From Sulfuritalea sp. (lineage in GTDB: Bacteria > Pseudomonadota > Gammaproteobacteria > Burkholderiales > Rhodocyclaceae), in assembly GCA_022842325.1 (NCBI GenBank), contig JALHPU010000012.1, forward strand, positions 49,921 to 113,920: DNA of 64,000 nucleotides. Direction: 5' to 3'. A model generated the notes under the pieces. The model saw only the letters and a program-made list of their open reading frames with translations, was not told where the DNA came from and searched no databases. Numbering within the stretch: position 1 is the first letter of the stretch; each line of letters begins with the position of its first letter. Positions 62,894-64,000 of the stretch are shown piece after piece. A program made the translations under genes and the position numbers.

Positions 62894-63814
62894 ATGCATC
62901 CGGCGGTCACACGTGAAAACACCCGGCTCGGCGTCGTGGCCGGCATCATCGCCTACATTACCTGGGGCCTGGTGCCGATCTTCTTCAAGCAGGTCGCCGA
63001 GGTGCCGGCGGTCGAGATCATCGCCCACCGCGTGCTCTGGGCCATGCTGCTGATGACGGCCCTGCTCGGTTTCGGCCGCGGCTTCGGCGACGCCCTGCGC
63101 GTGGCACGCATGCCGGCGCAACTGGCGAAAATCGCGCTGGCCTCGACGCTGGTCATCAGCAACTGGCTGACCTTCGTCTGGGGTGTTAACAACGGCCACA
63201 TCCTCGAGACCAGCCTCGGCTATTTCATCCTGCCGCTGTTCAATGTCGCGCTCGGCGTGCTGGTGTTGAAAGAGCGCCTGCGTCCGCTGCAATGGACCGC
63301 CGTGCTGCTGGCGACGATCGGCGTCGGCATCGAGGCGGCGCGCGCCGGCGGCCTGCCCTGGATCGCGCTGGTGCTGGCCGGCACCTTCGGCATCTACGGC
63401 CTGCTGAGGAAGCAGTTGCCGCTCGATGCCGCCAGCGGCCTGTTCCTCGAAACCGTGTGCATGCTCCCCGTCGCCCTGGCCTGGCTGGCCTGGCTGGCGT
63501 ATTCCGGGCAGAACCACTTCGGCGCCGGGCCCGGCCTGCTCGACGTGCGCGACCTGCTGCTGATCGCCACCGGACCCGTCACGGCGATCCCGCTGCTGCT
63601 GTTCGCGGTCGCGGCGCGGCGCCTGCCGCTCAACCTGCTGGGCTTCCTGCAGTACCTGGCGCCCACCATCACCTTCCTGATCGCCGTGCTGGTCTATCAC
63701 GAGCCGCTGGACCTGAGCCGTGCGCTGGCCTTCGCCGTGATCTGGATCGGCCTCGCCGTATATAGCTTCGATCTGTTCAGCACTGCCGCCGCCAGGGCGC
63801 CGGTCCTGCCATGA
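62894..63814 (+). CDS. rarD: EamA/RarD-family transporter
   Basis: A 306-residue DMT-superfamily transporter with ten hydrophobic segments (two EamA domains). LGVVAGIIAYITWGLVPIFFKQVAEVPAVEIIAHRVLWAMLLM is the RarD opening. Substrates are unproven in most relatives. ATG 62894 lies just after repeat copy C; the frame is open upstream through the repeat, so an N-terminal extension of 48 residues would be repeat-encoded. It overlaps the next gene by four bases (ATGA). Confidence 0.88.
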   Translation: MHPAVTRENTRLGVVAGIIAYITWGLVPIFFKQVAEVPAVEIIAHRVLWAMLLMTALLGFGRGFGDALRVARMPAQLAKIALASTLVISNWLTFVWGVNNGHILETSLGYFILPLFNVALGVLVLKERLRPLQWTAVLLATIGVGIEAARAGGLPWIALVLAGTFGIYGLLRKQLPLDAASGLFLETVCMLPVALAWLAWLAYSGQNHFGAGPGLLDVRDLLLIATGPVTAIPLLLFAVAARRLPLNLLGFLQYLAPTITFLIAVLVYHEPLDLSRALAFAVIWIGLAVYSFDLFSTAAARAPVLP

Positions 63815-64000
63815 GTTTCGATGCCGTCCAGTTCAAGCGCCTCGAGCGCGCCGGCTATAACCGCATCGGATCGCGCTATCTGGCTGCCGCCGGCGCCCGC
63901 GGCGAACTGGCCACGGCGCTGCTGGCCGCCGCCCGGATTGTGCCGGGGCAGCGCGTGCTCGACCTGGCCAGCGGCCCCGGCCTGCTGGCGCGTGACGCCG
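63811..64000 (+). CDS. class I SAM methyltransferase, N-terminal part
   Basis: Begins at ATG 63811 (MSFDAVQFKRLERAGYNRIGSRY) and is cut by the window end. VLDLASGPGLLARDA is SAM motif I. The four-base overlap with rarD suggests co-transcription. The type of methyltransferase (menaquinone/biotin-like small-molecule enzyme is common) cannot be decided from 63 residues. Confidence 0.7.
   Translation, partial: MSFDAVQFKRLERAGYNRIGSRYLAAAGARGELATALLAAARIVPGQRVLDLASGPGLLARDA

Overview
The window reads as a chromosomal segment of a betaproteobacterium, most likely from the Rhodocyclales or a close relative. The basis is gene content and order (waaC-waaA next to tolC, rhodanese and a pcm-like gene; guaC, thiC, uppP, rarD; GC-rich, bias-heavy codons in the flanks). 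The genus cannot be fixed from the sequence alone.

Layout. (1) 1-2778: housekeeping edge with a truncated PfkB-family kinase, a glycine-zipper lipoprotein, apaH on the minus strand and a divergent heptosyltransferase-like gene. (2) 2738-43086: about 40 kb in which essentially every gene lies on the minus strand, many joined by 4-nt ATGA/GTGA/TTGA overlaps. This is a large surface-polysaccharide (O-antigen type) locus. Its promoter-distal end carries a CapD/WbpM-like dehydratase and a WbpL/WecA-like initiating transferase. The middle (about 6.6-28 kb) is visibly AT-richer and holds glycosyltransferases, four methyltransferases, a Wzm/Wzt ABC exporter with a Wzt C-terminal domain, a WecE/WecD-like amino-sugar pair, and a three-part set resembling Arn/Gtr periplasmic decoration (small SMR-like protein, polyprenyl-phosphate sugar synthase, large GT-C-like membrane protein). 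The upstream part (28.3-43 kb) makes nucleotide sugars: two near-identical gmd copies, a third Gmd-like paralogue, fcl, manC, a UDP-glucuronate 4-epimerase and a WaaE-like transferase. (3) 30433-36956: between the two gmd copies lies an ulosonic-acid module (transketolase, CMP-sugar synthetase, aldehyde dehydrogenase, SDR, KdsC-like HAD phosphatase, NeuB-like synthase) that lacks the epimerase and aminotransferase expected for ordinary sialic, legionaminic or pseudaminic acids. It is the best candidate for an undescribed pathway. A periplasmic LigE-type DNA ligase sits next to it. (4) 43149-47935: waaC, waaA, then tolC, rhodanese and pcm on the minus strand. (5) 48001-57044: a TetR-headed five-gene operon with two complete RND adaptor-pump pairs. 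(6) 57214-64000: guaC, a GDSL esterase, thiC, a YkgJ-like Cys-cluster protein, uppP, a YqiA-like esterase, rarD and the start of a methyltransferase.

How the genes work together: GDP-mannose from ManC feeds GDP-fucose (Gmd/Fcl) and possibly another GDP-6-deoxysugar. The NeuB module would supply an activated CMP-ulosonate. Glycosyltransferases build the chain on undecaprenyl diphosphate, Wzt/Wzm export it, methyltransferases may cap it, and UppP recycles the lipid carrier.

Apart from the genes, the clearest unexplained structure is a family of dispersed repeats. Three intergenic copies of about 130-150 bp (47132-47283, 60885-61012, 62734-62880) all end in TTTCACGTTAAA. A separate 51-nt element is inserted in frame inside waaA and inside an RND adaptor gene, and its terminal sequence also abuts one of the intergenic copies, so the two repeat types look like modules of one family. 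No transposase, tRNA, rRNA or CRISPR array was recognised.
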